DNA of 64,000 nucleotides from Brachypterus glaber. Lineage: Eukaryota > Arthropoda > Insecta > Coleoptera > Kateretidae. This document shows, one piece after another, positions 23,310 to 35,025 of this stretch. The notes under the pieces are model-generated. The model saw only the letters and a list, made by a program, of their open reading frames with translations. It ran no database searches and was not told the origin of the DNA. Each line of letters opens with the position of its first letter. Positions within the stretch are counted from its first letter, which is position 1. Location of the stretch: positions 38,715,026 through 38,779,025 of the forward strand of contig OY294048.1 of assembly GCA_958510825.1 (NCBI GenBank), in the 5' to 3' direction. The position numbers and the translations under genes are program-made.

Positions 23310-26300
23310 TTATGGCAATAATCTCGGATTAAATCTTCCCATGTGTAAAATCAAGCCTGTCGGGTTGTGTCTAACAATGTACAAAAATGGTCTATCAAAT
23401 CTTAGTCTCGGCGAGTCTGGAATTCTAGCTTGACGAGGTCTTAAGGCAAGGGGGAGGGCGAAATAACTGGGGTTATGTAGTGGGTCATGAAATGCTCTCT
23501 GGTAGTCTCTAGGTTCTTCCATGAATTCGCTAACTAGATCCCTGTTTCTTGAATTTCTGGGTCTGTTTGCAGAAGCAGGATATATTTCAGAATGATGTGA
23601 TTCTCCAATTCTATTTTCTCCACAAGTAGCAAATTCGTTAATTTGGAGCATACTGGATAAATGTAACTCCTGCGGAACACCGTTGAGTCCTCTTAGATCA
23701 GCTTTATCCGGATCAAACAGATCCTTTAATCCCATTTTTCGTAAGGCTAGTGTTGCATTAATCACAGATCTGTGTAAGAATCTAGGAAGTTGAACTTCCA
23801 ATCCAGGCCTTGGGATTAAAGCTCTTAATAGTCTTGACCAAGCTCCCTGTTTGAAAGCGCTGTCTACCAAACGTTTTTCTAATCGGGTTAAACCATCACC
23901 TGGTGCAGCGATTCCTTGTTGGCCCGGTATGATGAATATAGTACTGACAACTTGGTCCTTTGTGCCCAGGGAAACTGCGGTTGCGTCCAGACTTGGCTCG
24001 TATCCTGCCAAAAAGCCAGTACGGAATACTACTGCAGGGACTGGGACTAATCTCCGTTGTCTGACTGAAGGAAGGACTACAAAGTGTAGTTCGCCGTCGC
24101 GGCCTTCTGTGGAAGCTTGCGAGCAGTCAGTCTAAAAAAAAACAATTATAAAGTTTATAATAATTTCTCGAATGTTTTGAATAAGCTTAAACTGCTTAAT
24201 TAAAGAATTGAATAGATGTCATCCATTAAATGATGATTTTTAAGCTGTGCTTAATTTAATGAATTGCCTAGATTAATAGATTTCTAGTCAATGAACCTTT
24301 TTCTACAAGGATTTTATATTATATATTTTTCCCCTGTAAGTAGCACCTTTAGGTTTGTATCGAATTCCTATGACAGCGGTTAAAGCTTCGCAATGTGTAC
24401 ACATATGTATACATTTATTTCGCAAAAAAGATATATAAAAACACATTATTAATACTCACATAAAATATATTTACTCCGAGACCTGCTAATGGTGAATTCA
24501 CGCTGACACTACCATCTTTCAAGAACTCGTTTATCTTTTCGTTCGTATATCTCCTAACCAATAGATTTGTCCTTCTTCTTATAACATCTCCAATTCTTTT
24601 GAAGCCAGCTTCTTCAACATATCCGTCATAAAAAGCTCTAGCTCTTTCTTTGTAAAAACCTAATAATTTTCCTTTACTTCTGTCACTGTATAATTCTCTG
24701 ATAATAGCATTCGTTGCTATACCAGAATCTGGCGATGTTTCAATGGATTCAGTAATATTTTTAAATATAAGATGTGGATTAAAGGTTACCATATCATCTA
24801 GCTTCAATATTTCATTCATTTCCCCTGAAGTGGCGCCTCTAGCTCCTAAGAACACCATAGCTAATAACGATGTTGCTGCAAATGGCGAAACAAATACGCT
24901 TCTAGCTGAACTAACCTCGTTTGTCACGGATTTCCAAAAACCAAATGCTAGTTCATTACATAAATGGGTAAACTGATAGATATCTGTGTCTAATTTCGAG
25001 GTGCTATCCTCTAAACCAAAGCCTTGAAAAGGTTTTGGAACTAAGTCTACAGGTGGTAATGGTTCTGTTACAGTCGCAATAGGTTGGTTGGTTTCAACCT
25101 TTACTGTTGTTTGGATATTTTTATGGGGTACTACAGTTGGTACTAAAGTCCATGTTGAATTATTTTCCTTCTCTAAAATTGTATCACCAATACTGATAAC
25201 TATTTTGTTATTAAGCGGTTTTGCTGTAATTTGAGCACTTTCTTCTGGTACCCTTTTTATTTGATCCTCTTCCGTATCAATGTCTGACTTTATTGCTTCT
25301 GGTTTAGTTTTCTCTACGTTCTGTGCTGTTGTTAGTAACTTTTCCGACGTAACTTCTAGTGCACTGTCTTTTTGGTGCGTTGGTAAAGTTGTCATTAAAC
25401 CTTCTATTACTTCTTGAAATGTTGTTGTCTCACGCTTCATATCCAATTCTCTAGTAGATGGTTCATAATCCTGAGTAGTTGTTTGGTTTGAATCCATCAA
25501 GGGTAATTCTGTTACCATTGACGTTTCATTAATGATGATATTAATAGTTGGTTGAACTTCTTCGTTGTTTGTTTTTTCTGTTGTTAAATCAGGAAAATCA
25601 GTTGTGATTTCTTGGAATCTTGAGTTAAATGAAGTTGTTTCTGTTTCTTTTGGTGTTGTAGGAAAGTTTAAGTTAGGAATCTTATAGTATACCTCAGTTA
25701 AATCAGCTATTTTATCGGTTAATTTACTTGTTACTTCTGGTCGTGTAAAAAAAGTGGTAAATTCTTGTTCTGTTGTAGTTTCAATTTTATTGTTTAAGTA
25801 GGTCGTAGTTAAATATTCTGAGGCACCTGTATCAATTATTTCACTAATATTAGAAGTATCAGATCTTATTATCGTAATATTTATTATATGATTATTGGTA
25901 TCAATATTATCAGTGGTTCTTCTCTCTTGTGTATCCATATATGTAGTTGTTTCTACTTTATCTTCATTCTTTGACATTTTTTTAAAATCTGTTGAATTTT
26001 CAGTAGTTATACTAGGTAAAATAGTTTTGGCACCCATTGTTGTTAAATCTTCAGTAGTTGTAAGGTCGTTAACTGTACTATATACAGGATTATCAGTTCC
26101 ATATACCATGGATAATATCGATTCCACAGAATCACTCAATAAATTTGTGTCTTTAAATGCTAAATCACTATAGTTATCGTCCAATTTAGTGGTAATTTCT
26201 GTTCGAGGAGTAGAAGATTCTACCGTTAAACTGGAAGCAAGCGTTGCTGTTTGTTGAACTATTTCACTCATGTTCTTTTTACCAGTTATGTTTAATGCAT

Positions 26301-29242
26301 TTTGAACAGTTTGTTCTGCTATTCCATTTGAAATTATTGTTTCTTCAATATTCCCAACTGCTTGCATTAGCAACTGATCTATACTTCCTATCAAGGAGTT
26401 GTCTGTTTGAACTAAATATGTTGTAGTTTCTGGAATATTTGTTGTTGGTACTGATGTTGTTGGTACTGATGTTGTTGGTACTGATGATGTTGGTACTGAT
26501 GTTGTTGGTACTGATGTTGTTGGTACTGATGTTGTTGGTACTGATGTTGTAGGTACTGATGTTGTTGGTACTGATGTTGTAACTGGCAACTTTGTGGCAG
26601 TTTCTGCTACTTTACCCAGAGTAGCTTCATTTACTTTTTCAATAGTTGGTTGGTATTCTGTTGTTTCAATGTTGTCAATGCTTTCAGGTAAATGTTCAGT
26701 ATTTTGATACAATTCGTTGATTTGATTAATATTTGTAGATGATAACACCAACTGATCAAGAATTTCAGTTGCAGATTTTCTATCAGCTGTTGTTAATTTA
26801 ATTGGATATAAAGTTGTATCAATATTCTTAGTATTTTCGGTGGATATTTTATTAAATGCCGGACTGCTGTAACTGTTTGCAGCTGTACTTAAATCTGGCA
26901 ATGAAACTTCACTGCTTACTTCTTTAATATTGCTTTCGGTAGAGATTCTGATATAATTAGTAGCAGCGGTGTTTAAATCAACCAAGTTGTCTTGCTTAAT
27001 AGTACTTTCATCTATTTGTACATTTGTTTCTAATTGAGAAGCTGTATCATCCTTATTACTTGTTATACTAGTAAATGTTGTTATGCCAACCGAATTTTCT
27101 GTTGTTGAAGGTAAAACAGTAGTTTCTTTGTTTATTAATGTTTCTGCTGGTATGTTTACTTTTTGAGAAAGCGATGGTATCTTGTTTTTGAACGATTCAA
27201 TTTGTCCTGTTGTACTTGGAATCACAAACGTAGATGTTGTTACCACTGGTTTACTTGATGTGGATATAATATTATGTGGATTGGCTGATGTTGAAATTGT
27301 AGTGCTTGGCTTACTTGATGTGAAAATTATACTGGGTTTATAATAAGTTACTATTGGTTTGCTAGATGTTACAATAGGTTTATAAGAAGTTTCTATAGCT
27401 GAACTATGGGTTACAGTTGGTGCACTAGGTTTAGTAGGAGTAAACATGGGTTCACTGGGTCTATAAGTAGTTATCATCGGTTGATTAGGGCTACTGTATG
27501 TTATTGTTTGTTTTCTAGTAGTACTTGATACTATAGGAGTTTTTCTGGTACTAGTTGCAATTGGTTTACTGGACATATGATATATTGGTCTTGAATTTTC
27601 TTTTGTTAATTCCAATGGAGGTTTGATTTCAACCACATGTAAATTATTTGATCCTTGAACATTAGATTTTTCTGTTGTTGATTTTGAATTAGAAATTATC
27701 TCTACATTTAACACTGGTTTCTCTTTATATAATATTGAATTTTGGGACGTTGAAACAAATTTTTCATTAGATTCTGTTGATCCAAATGGAGTTACTATGT
27801 TTGAAACTTCCTCTGTTGTAGATTGAGCTGTTGTAGACTGAGCTGTTGTAGACCGAGCTGTTGTAGATCTCGCTGTTGTTGATTTTGGAGATGAGTACAC
27901 AATGTTGTTTATAACGGTACTGCTTATTGGCTGTCTTTTTGGGGTGGTAGTAGTACTAGGTGTCGCTTTTGTTGTGCTAGTAGTACCACTAATAGCCGAG
28001 GTGGTGTATTTTGGAGAGGTGTAAAGAACATTATTGATGATTGTACTGCTTATTAACGGTCGTCTTGTGGTAGTAGTTTTTCTTGTACTAGCTGGCTTTC
28101 TTGTAGGTCTTGTAGTCGTCGTCGTTGTGGTCTGTCTTGTAGGTTCTAACATTATTGTATCTGGCGTTACATGCATTATTGGCTTTTCTGGCGTTATGGA
28201 CTCTCCAGAATTTCCAAAAACAGCAGGTAGGATCATACTCCAGTTATCCGATACATCCGGTGTATCATATAAAGGTTTTTCTACGTGATCCTTGTGCAAT
28301 TCTATTTCTTCTTTAAGGACGTTTTGTACATTGTTGACTATATCATTGACTCTTTTTTCTGGGAAGTATTCCATAGATGACATTGAATCTAAACCAAAAC
28401 CATCACTGTCTCCGGTTGCAACGATGCCCTGAATTTCGTCTAGAGTCATTAGACGTTTCACTAGTTCTCCACTGTCGTCGAATGTGTAAAACTCGTATCG
28501 ATCTGGGTTTAGTAAATTAATTGGACTTGCTAGTTCACTGCCCATGATGGGTCTATTTACTGGTTTTCCCACTGCATCACTGAATATCGCTTTGGTACCA
28601 TTGCCAGTGTCCATAATCACTGACACTGACGTCACCACGCTGAAATAAAAAAATAATATGTAAAGAAAAAGTCCCAAATATCGGACATGACCCAATTATC
28701 GGACACTTTTTCACGTTTTTACAAAAAACAAGATATTTAAGCAGTAAAATTAAAAAAATATATTTAATACGAAATTATAAACATATCTGAATCACAGCGT
28801 AAGTATAATTTGCCACTTATATCGTATTTTTTAAGCTCTAATAACTAATAAACAGATGTGTCGGCAGATATAGCCTTTTTCTAAGCAAAGTAAGTAAGCC
28901 AACGTTTAACTTTAAAATAATTTTTTTAACATTAGTTATTGTTAAAATGTCTATCAAACTCTTTCTTATTCATAATATTGTACTTTTATACCAATTTAAA
29001 CCATTTTTGGTGTTATTTCTAACATTTCAAATACATAGTGTATAAAACGCCTAGAAACGTAAAAAAGAAATATATATATTTTTTACTAACGAAAAACTTT
29101 GCTTCCAATGAAAAAGTAACTTTTAAAATGAAAATAGTTACCTGGATCCGAGTATTTTTCTCGATGATTCGCCATCCGTTTCTTTTTCATCTTGGACCGG
29201 ATGCCCGAAGACTCCGGCTATGATAAGGAAATATATCCACAT
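23310..29242 (-). CDS. Secreted mucin-like protein with C-terminal serpin domain, about 1700 residues, 3 coding exons
   Basis: Exons are 29242-29142, 28639-24460 and 24131-23310; splice phases agree, giving 1700 residues. I reject the in-frame ATG at 28695 because CAG|CGTGG at 28641-28639 is a good acceptor and the upstream exon supplies a signal peptide (MWIYFLIIAGVFGHP). Residues about 200-1240 are Thr/Ser/Pro-rich, with a TTSVP tandem array at about 716-765 and many N-glycosylation sequons. They are probably heavily O-glycosylated. The serpin fold occupies about 1250-1700: SVFVSPFAATSLLAMVFLGA, then LRKMGLKDLFDPDKADLRGL, and FDRPFLYIVRHNPTGLIL near the end. After LHLSSMLQINEFATCGEN the usual Glu-Gly-Thr-Glu-Ala hinge is absent and the loop is about 70 residues. 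Inhibitory activity is therefore doubtful. Drosophila Spn100A is a possible relative, but I cannot confirm it. Confidence 0.88.
24132..24459 (-). other. Second intron of the serpin gene
   Basis: GTGAGT donor at 24459 and TTTTTTTTAG acceptor at 24132. It splits the serpin domain between codons (phase 0). Confidence 0.85.
26441..26580 (-). repeat. Coding minisatellite, 15-base unit (TTSVP repeats)
   Basis: About nine units of a 15-base repeat (plus-strand GTTGTTGGTACTGAT) encode Thr-Thr-Ser-Val-Pro in the mucin-like region. One unit reads TSSVP and another has a silent change. The unit length is a multiple of three, so copy-number changes would keep the frame. Confidence 0.95.
28640..29141 (-). 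other. First intron of the serpin coding region
   Basis: GTAACT donor at 29141, ATTTCAG acceptor at 28640. The exons join AG|C to make Ser34. Part of it is open in frame with exon 2, which creates a misleading longer reading frame from 28695. Confidence 0.8.
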
Positions 29243-29692
29243 TCCCTTATGCTTGTATTCTGTAACAATCAAGAAAAATCATATTAGGTTAGAAGTATAC
29301 TATTACTTACGACCTAGTTAGTAGTTAGTGCTTATTTTTCACCCGTTTCCATGACAGCGGTTGGAAAGTGACAATCAGCTGATGTTACATATCTACTGTC
29401 AGAGAATGATTAAACGTCAAATTGTCAAATAAATAAGACTAATTTTGCATTCTTTGGATGTTTAGGTGTTAGTTCGTAGAAAACATAGTATGTGCACATC
29501 GACGCAAACCTATTTCTGTGCATTTCGAGTGCACTCTCGTGCACTTAACACTAGGTTCGCGTACTAGCTAGTACACCTAGGTGCGTAATTTACAATTTCC
29601 TACGACCACCTATGAATACGACAAACTTCACACGATATAACTCCACTCCTGAGCTCGGGATGCGAGGTACGTTAACAATTTTTGAATATTTA
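29243..29692 (-). promoter_or_regulatory. 5' UTR and upstream region of the serpin gene
   Basis: A plausible acceptor (TTGATTGTTACAG, ending at 29260) lies 17 bases before the start codon, so the 5' UTR probably has an intron and the promoter is further upstream. I see no reliable core promoter. A transposon begins at 29693. Confidence 0.4.
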
Positions 29693-31056
29693 GCCTGTTA
29701 GAAAAGTACACAAATCTAAGTTGACATAACATTAGATTAGTAACATTTTTTATGTTTAGTCTCAAACGTTATACAAAAACGTTATAAAATATATAAATCT
29801 AACCTTGAAAACTAACGTTTGACAAAAACGTTATAAAATACATAAGTCTAACCTTAAAAACTAACGTTTGGACTTTTAAAATAAAATACATAAATCTAAC
29901 GTTAGTTTCCCAACTAAATTATAACCTTTTTCTAACCTTATTCTAACTTTAAATATTTTTTAAATTTACATTTACATTCCAAGCTATAGTAGAAAATAAT
30001 AATTTTAGACAGCTATGTGCCTAGGTTTGATAATTATTTTTATAAGTTTAAAAAAATATCCCCCAAAAGTCAAAATTATAGTAAGTCTGGCAACGCTGTA
30101 TTATAATTGAATAAATATTTTAAGATTCTGAATGTATAAATAAATATTAACTAACTAAAGTTTTTCTGAGAGGTAAACGTATTTATCGAAGTATAAGAGC
30201 ATATTACACGAAAAATATTTAGGGTCACCTAAAAAGATGGCTATTTTATAAATAAATGTAAAGAAAATATGTTTAAAAATATTATGATTCCTACAAAGTA
30301 AAAAGGACGAAGAAGAACTAAAAATATTAGAAAGAAGAATATTAAGAACAATACTAGGACCAAAGAAAATTAATGAACATGAATACAGAAGATTGAAAAA
30401 TGAAGAGATATTGCAAGAAATAGGAGGAAAAGATATAATCAACAAAATTAAGGAACAAAGAATCAAATGGTTAGGACATGTTTGGAGGGCAGGAATCACA
30501 AGTATAAACTATTCAATGCTAGAATGGGATCCGGGTGGAAGAAAAAGGGTAGGAAGGCCAAAATCAAAATGGATAGATGAAGTGAAGGAGGACCTAAGGA
30601 ATGCAGGCGTGACAGAATGGCAAAGATTAGTAAACAACAGAAAGGAATGGAGAAAAATAAGCCAAAGGATGTAAAACAAAGAAACGAGGACTGATCCACC
30701 TCAATAAATGGATTTTGAAAGCTTTATATAAAGCGGCTTAACCCCTATGGGGTGTAAAGCCTTATGTATGTATGTACAATATATTAAGATTTATTAATAT
30801 GAATAAATTTGTCTCCAGCTGCCATTTCATGATGCAGGTAGAAATTCCTAGTTGGCCACGCCCCCTCCGAAAGTTAGGAATTAAACGTACTTATAACGTA
30901 TTTCTAACTTAAAAATCCAACGTTATATTAACGTTTGTAACTAACGTTAAATTCTAACGTTAAAAAGCGGGACATTTGTACATATTTTATAACGTACTTT
31001 TATACAGTTTTCTAACATTATAAAAACGTTAATCTAACGTTAAATTTCTACCAGGG
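29693..31056 (+). mobile_element. Non-autonomous DNA element, TIR CCCTGGTAGAAA (copy 2), with a nested LINE
   Basis: The left end CCTGTTAGAAAAGTACA and the right end TTTCTACCAGGG match the ends of copies at 6284-7034 and 59890-61216. The subterminal sequence is rich in TAACGTTAGA. Near 29780-29900 the copy carries a local tandem duplication whose second unit contains GTTTGGACTTT in place of paralogous sequence. A LINE fragment interrupts it at about 30295-30775. Confidence 0.8.
30295..30775 (+). mobile_element. 5'-truncated LINE: C-terminal tail of an endonuclease-reverse transcriptase
   Basis: A frame running from about 30300 to 30674 encodes LERRILRTILGPKKINEHEY, then RIKWLGHVWRAGI, GGRKRVGRPKSKWIDEVKED and NNRKEWRKISQRM. 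This is the typical C-terminus after the reverse-transcriptase domain of many insect non-LTR retrotransposons. The RT and endonuclease parts are missing. The 3' end finishes in ATGTATGTATGT. The flanking sequence matches copy 3 of the host MITE on both sides, so the insertion is nested. Confidence 0.8.
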
Positions 31057-32330
31057 TAGTGTATTTTAATTCTGGGGTTCTGGGTATTACCCAGCGGGTA
31101 AAAAATTGGTGACAAGTGATTTAGAATTAACTGATCTAGTGTCCTTAGTTCTGGAGTCAAAACTAAATCTTATAATAAGATTTTTGGCCATTTTTTTGTA
31201 TTTTTTTTTGTATTTTGGCAAATATAGGGCAGCTCACACCATTTACATTCCATAGTATATTGATTTATTAGGAAATGGGAACAAGCCAAATGTTAAAAAT
31301 TTATTTTCTAATAATGAATCATCTACAAATATCGCTAAATAAAAAATTTATAGTACAGTTATTTATACATGTTTTTTATTTTTAAGATATATTTGTTTAA
31401 ATGCCCACACATTTCTTCATATAAAATTTATTTTTATACATTAAGTATTACGCCGACAAAAGAGCAAAATGTAACCGTTTTACAACTGTTTATGATCACT
31501 TTTCCGTAGAAAATTAGCTAGATTTTTTTTTCTTTTCGTGCCCACATCTCCAAGAGTTCTAGTCGAAGCTTCTTTTGATTTTTTTTACACGATGAATAGT
31601 AAGCGATCGTTATCGATAATGCAAATTTTCTGAGATAAACTTCTGTGACAGAGGGACAGACGGACGGACAACAACGAGATAGTATAGGATCGCTCGGAAC
31701 TCTTATACAAGGTGTTTGCACTCTTATGGCATATATTAAAGGGGATGATTCTACATCACAAAACATGAAAAACTAACAAGGGAACATATGTCCGGAAATA
31801 GGCCCTTCCTCTTAATTGTATTTTTTTTTGAAAACGGTTACAGTGTTACAGTATATGACATTTTTTATGTATTTTCACTCATTTGGTAGTATCTACGTAA
31901 TTACTACGTAACTATAGCGTTCCTGTAACTAGTCGCCGCTACTTAATTTGTTTTAATTGACGTAAAGATCACGTAGTAATGCTAGTTTGGTAGCCCCCCT
32001 AAAACCTTACGTAGGTATATTTATAATTATTGTTTATTTTAAGTACGTATTAAGTATTATGAAGCTTTTGGTATCATAACTTAAGCTCCTGTCTCGTTTA
32101 CCGACAAATACACAATACTTATATATTTTTTGTTTTAAAATGAAAAATCTTGGCGTTTAGACCCCCAAAATTGGTTTTCTGATTAATTAAGCTGATTTTT
32201 TTATGACCCACTTAGGGTACAAGAATAAAAGTTGGTTAAAATCTGGGACACCCTGTATAATAATTTAATTATAATTTAATTTTACCTTCAATATCCAATT
32301 GGATATTGGATTGGCCATTGTATATTATCT
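31057..32330. other. Repeat-rich intergenic sequence
   Basis: No gene. A block near 31790-31880 (CTTCCTCTTAATTG then GAAAACGGTTAC) is shared with 46185-46270. A block near 31640-31690 (GACAGACGGACGGAC) resembles dispersed fragments near 35255, 36360, 40380 and 49200. Confidence 0.5.
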
Positions 32331-32468
32331 GGTCGGTCTAAAGCGAAAGTGAACTAAGCGCCAATTTATTTATTTTTTTAAGTATTCCATGGTGCAGATT
32401 TTGATATCCTACGGTCTGTAATGAAAACCCTTTTTGAAAAAGTGGCGCTTAGTGGCTTTAGACCGACC
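32331..32468. mobile_element. Small foldback MITE, TIR GGTCGGTCTAAAGC
   Basis: GGTCGGTCTAAAGC and GCTTTAGACCGACC bound 138 bases; the inner arms AAGCGCCA and TGGCGCTT also pair. ATCT directly flanks both ends and may be the target duplication. Confidence 0.75.
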
Positions 32469-32974
32469 ATCTAACGGAGCAATTTGTACGCAAGTTTGGT
32501 GCTATGCAATTTTGTTGCAAGAATGATTCAGTCACTGCGCATGCCTTCAGGCAAATTTGATGCTATTTTCGAGCCATCAAATTATTAGAACAAGTTCTAT
32601 TTTTCGACGATTTTAATGCAAGATTTATAGTTATTTTCGTGGTACCAACCTGGAAAAAAAAATACTAAATCGATTTTTACTAATATAGTAGCAACTGGAC
32701 ATGTTAAAAATAATTCTTATTAATAATAGGCCGGTCTGTCTAACTAAAACGCTTCAATAAACAAGCAAATGCTAGGTTATGTTTTTGTCAACAAATGCAG
32801 AGACATGTCTAAATTGTCTGGTTGGCAGCATTGTTTAACTTGCAATATATAGCGCACATATAGATATGTGTATAGATATGTGATATAGCGTCAAACTTGC
32901 GTATAACTTGCTCAGTGAAAAGGCAAATGAATATGTAATTGTCCTCATGCTATATCTGGCAGCAAACTTGCATA

Positions 32975-33220
32975 CAACGAACTAATAACTCTTCTCTCTA
33001 GAATAGGCATTTCATTCGTTAAAACTGACAGAAACGTCGGCAACATAAACATTCGTCTGTCTCTCTCGTACATCTTTGTTCTAACAGAGACAACAATACC
33101 AGTTGCTGGTAACTGTTATTGTTCAGGCCTGAACTATTTGTTTACAAACAAACCGAGATGTTGGCGATACTTTATTTTAACGGGATGCGTATTCTAGAAA
33201 GAAGAGTTATTAGTTCGTTG
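32975..33220 (+). mobile_element. hAT-like MITE, TIR CAACGAACTAATAACTCTTC (copy 1)
   Basis: The terminal inverted repeat runs from CAACGAACTAATAACTCTTC on the left to GAAGAGTTATTAGTTCGTTG on the right, extended by TCTAGAATA/TATTCTAGA. It is one of four copies (also 47419, 53976, 63272). The flanks of this copy show no clear duplication. Confidence 0.85.
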
Positions 33221-33795
33221 AACGTTAAACGTGTAATTCGGCAAGTTACTGATTTCTGCTAGGGTTTGGTAGATTCTTTAATTTAACTTTGTAGCGGTAT
33301 TATAATTAGATATTTTGATTTGCATGAATAATATTATATTATAGAGTGTTTATTATTAGCCAATTCTAGTCAAATTCATTGACCTTTCTTTTACTTTATA
33401 TTCCCATCGTATAAATTTTTAACAATAAGCTAGAAGGAAATCCGGCAAATAAACTATTATTAATTTGGAAAGAATATTGTAACATCCAAACCAATTCTTT
33501 AATCTGGTTATGTAAAATTTAACTTGATTTAGATTTCGCCAGTCTTCATTGTGAGACTCACAATGTGAGTAGAATTATGTGCGAAAGCTTTTTTTTAGTT
33601 ATCTATTACACGTGAGCAGTACTGCTCTACAAAAAAGATTTTTTTTTTATTTGCCGGGGAGCTTTTATAAAAGCTCCCCAACTATAGTTGCGTCTGGCTA
33701 TATTTGATGCGCTGATTTTGGAACCTTTTTCCGTTTTTCTCGATCAGATCGTTTTTTTTTTTGAGATATAGCGCACGGTGGTTGTTTTGCCTATA
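33221..33795. other. AT-rich intergenic sequence with a perfect 24-base palindrome
   Basis: GGGGAGCTTTTATAAAAGCTCCCC-type palindrome at 33656-33679, with a shorter GAGCAGTACTGCTC palindrome just upstream. I see no gene. Confidence 0.6.
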
Positions 33796-34028
33796 GTAGT
33801 AGTAAAAAAAATTAAGGTCTAATTGATTTCTTTTTTTCGGTGGATTGGTTCTCTATTAGTGGGGCTCTAAGCCAAAAAAACCGGATTTAGAATATCTTTA
33901 TTCGTTTGTTTTAATAGGCTTCTAAATTCAGAATATGACAAAGATATTTGAATTTCGCTTTTTTTGGCTTAGAGCCCTACCAATCCACTGAAAAAAAATA
34001 ATTGAACCTTAATTATTGTTTTTACTAC
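33796..34028. mobile_element. Foldback element, about 230 bp
   Basis: Outer arms TAGTAGTAAAAAAAATTAAG and CTTAATTATTGTTTTTACTA, then GGTGGATTGGT/ACCAATCCACT and GGGCTCTAAGCCAAAAAAA against its complement. No coding sequence. Confidence 0.75.
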
Positions 34029-34247
34029 AATCGAGACTACAATTATAAGCAAAAAAAAAAAACAGGAAAATGAGGACTTTTGTTTACCGGGATAGCATCC
34101 AGTAAATTTTATGCTTTTAACCAGTTATCCTCAATAACTTTGATACTAAGTGGGTCCAAGCGTGTTTAGTCATTAACATGCAAATTTAACTTTGACGGCT
34201 GTTTTGTTTTGAATATAATAACGTTGCTTTAGAATATGCGGTAAGAA

Positions 34248-35025
34248 CCCAGGTAGCAAAATAACATGACATTCACGTGAAAGTCACGTTAATATGTGAC
34301 AGGTGATGTTAAGATTGTAGTCTCATTTAACAAGAATGTAGCATGGTGAGGATGTCCTAAGTCCGCCCCTAATAACATCACACAATGACATCCCGAAAAT
34401 AACGTGTTTGTGACATCATAAATCCACATTCCTGTTATATCTAATATATTATGGATGCCGTTACTGGTACTTTAATATTTAAATAATATTCTAGGATATT
34501 AGCTTTTTCTAAATTAAAACCATTAAAAACGCTATAACTCTATAAAAAATCGAATTTAAAATCAATCAGTAATTGAAACAATCACAGATTGAAACAGATA
34601 GATTCTAAATACGAAATTGCAGATTAAGCGGAGAATAAATTTCTTTAATCCGTGTCCGTGGTCTTGAGAAGCCCGGCAGAGCCCCCTATCCATTGGAAAT
34701 CGTATAATGTGTATACAATTTCCTTATAATAATTTACTCTATCAACATCATCTTATATAGATTTTTTTGCTTCGAACGTCGGTGAGAAGCAAAATAACAT
34801 GACATTCACGTGAAAGCCACGTTAATATGTGACATGCGATATATTCACAGCGTTGCTAAATATTTCTTATTAAATAACATGGTTGTCACGTCACACGTGT
34901 TACGTTGCAAATGTGATGTTAAACACATGTTATTTTTCAATATTATGTGATGTTATGATTTAGTTTAAAAATACACCCAAAAGTGATGTTAATTTCTTGT
35001 AATATAACATCCCTTGCTACCTGGG
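34248..35025. mobile_element. Non-autonomous element, TIR CCCAGGTAGCAA
   Basis: CCCAGGTAGCAA and TTGCTACCTGGG are perfect 12-base terminal inverted repeats. The interior holds words such as TGACATTCACGTGAAAG and ATAACATGACAT, repeated near both ends. Its right half is included in the following tandem duplication, so a second right end occurs at about 36115. Confidence 0.8.

Noticed and set aside
28640..28695. Upstream ATG at 28695 as the serpin start (it begins with a hydrophobic stretch)
   Set aside because: A good acceptor at 28641-28640 and a phase-matched upstream exon with its own signal peptide explain the gene better. The hydrophobic stretch is intronic.
33656..33679. GC stem followed by T-run as a transcription terminator
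   Set aside because: Rho-independent terminators are bacterial. Here the palindrome lies in animal intergenic repeat DNA with no adjacent gene.
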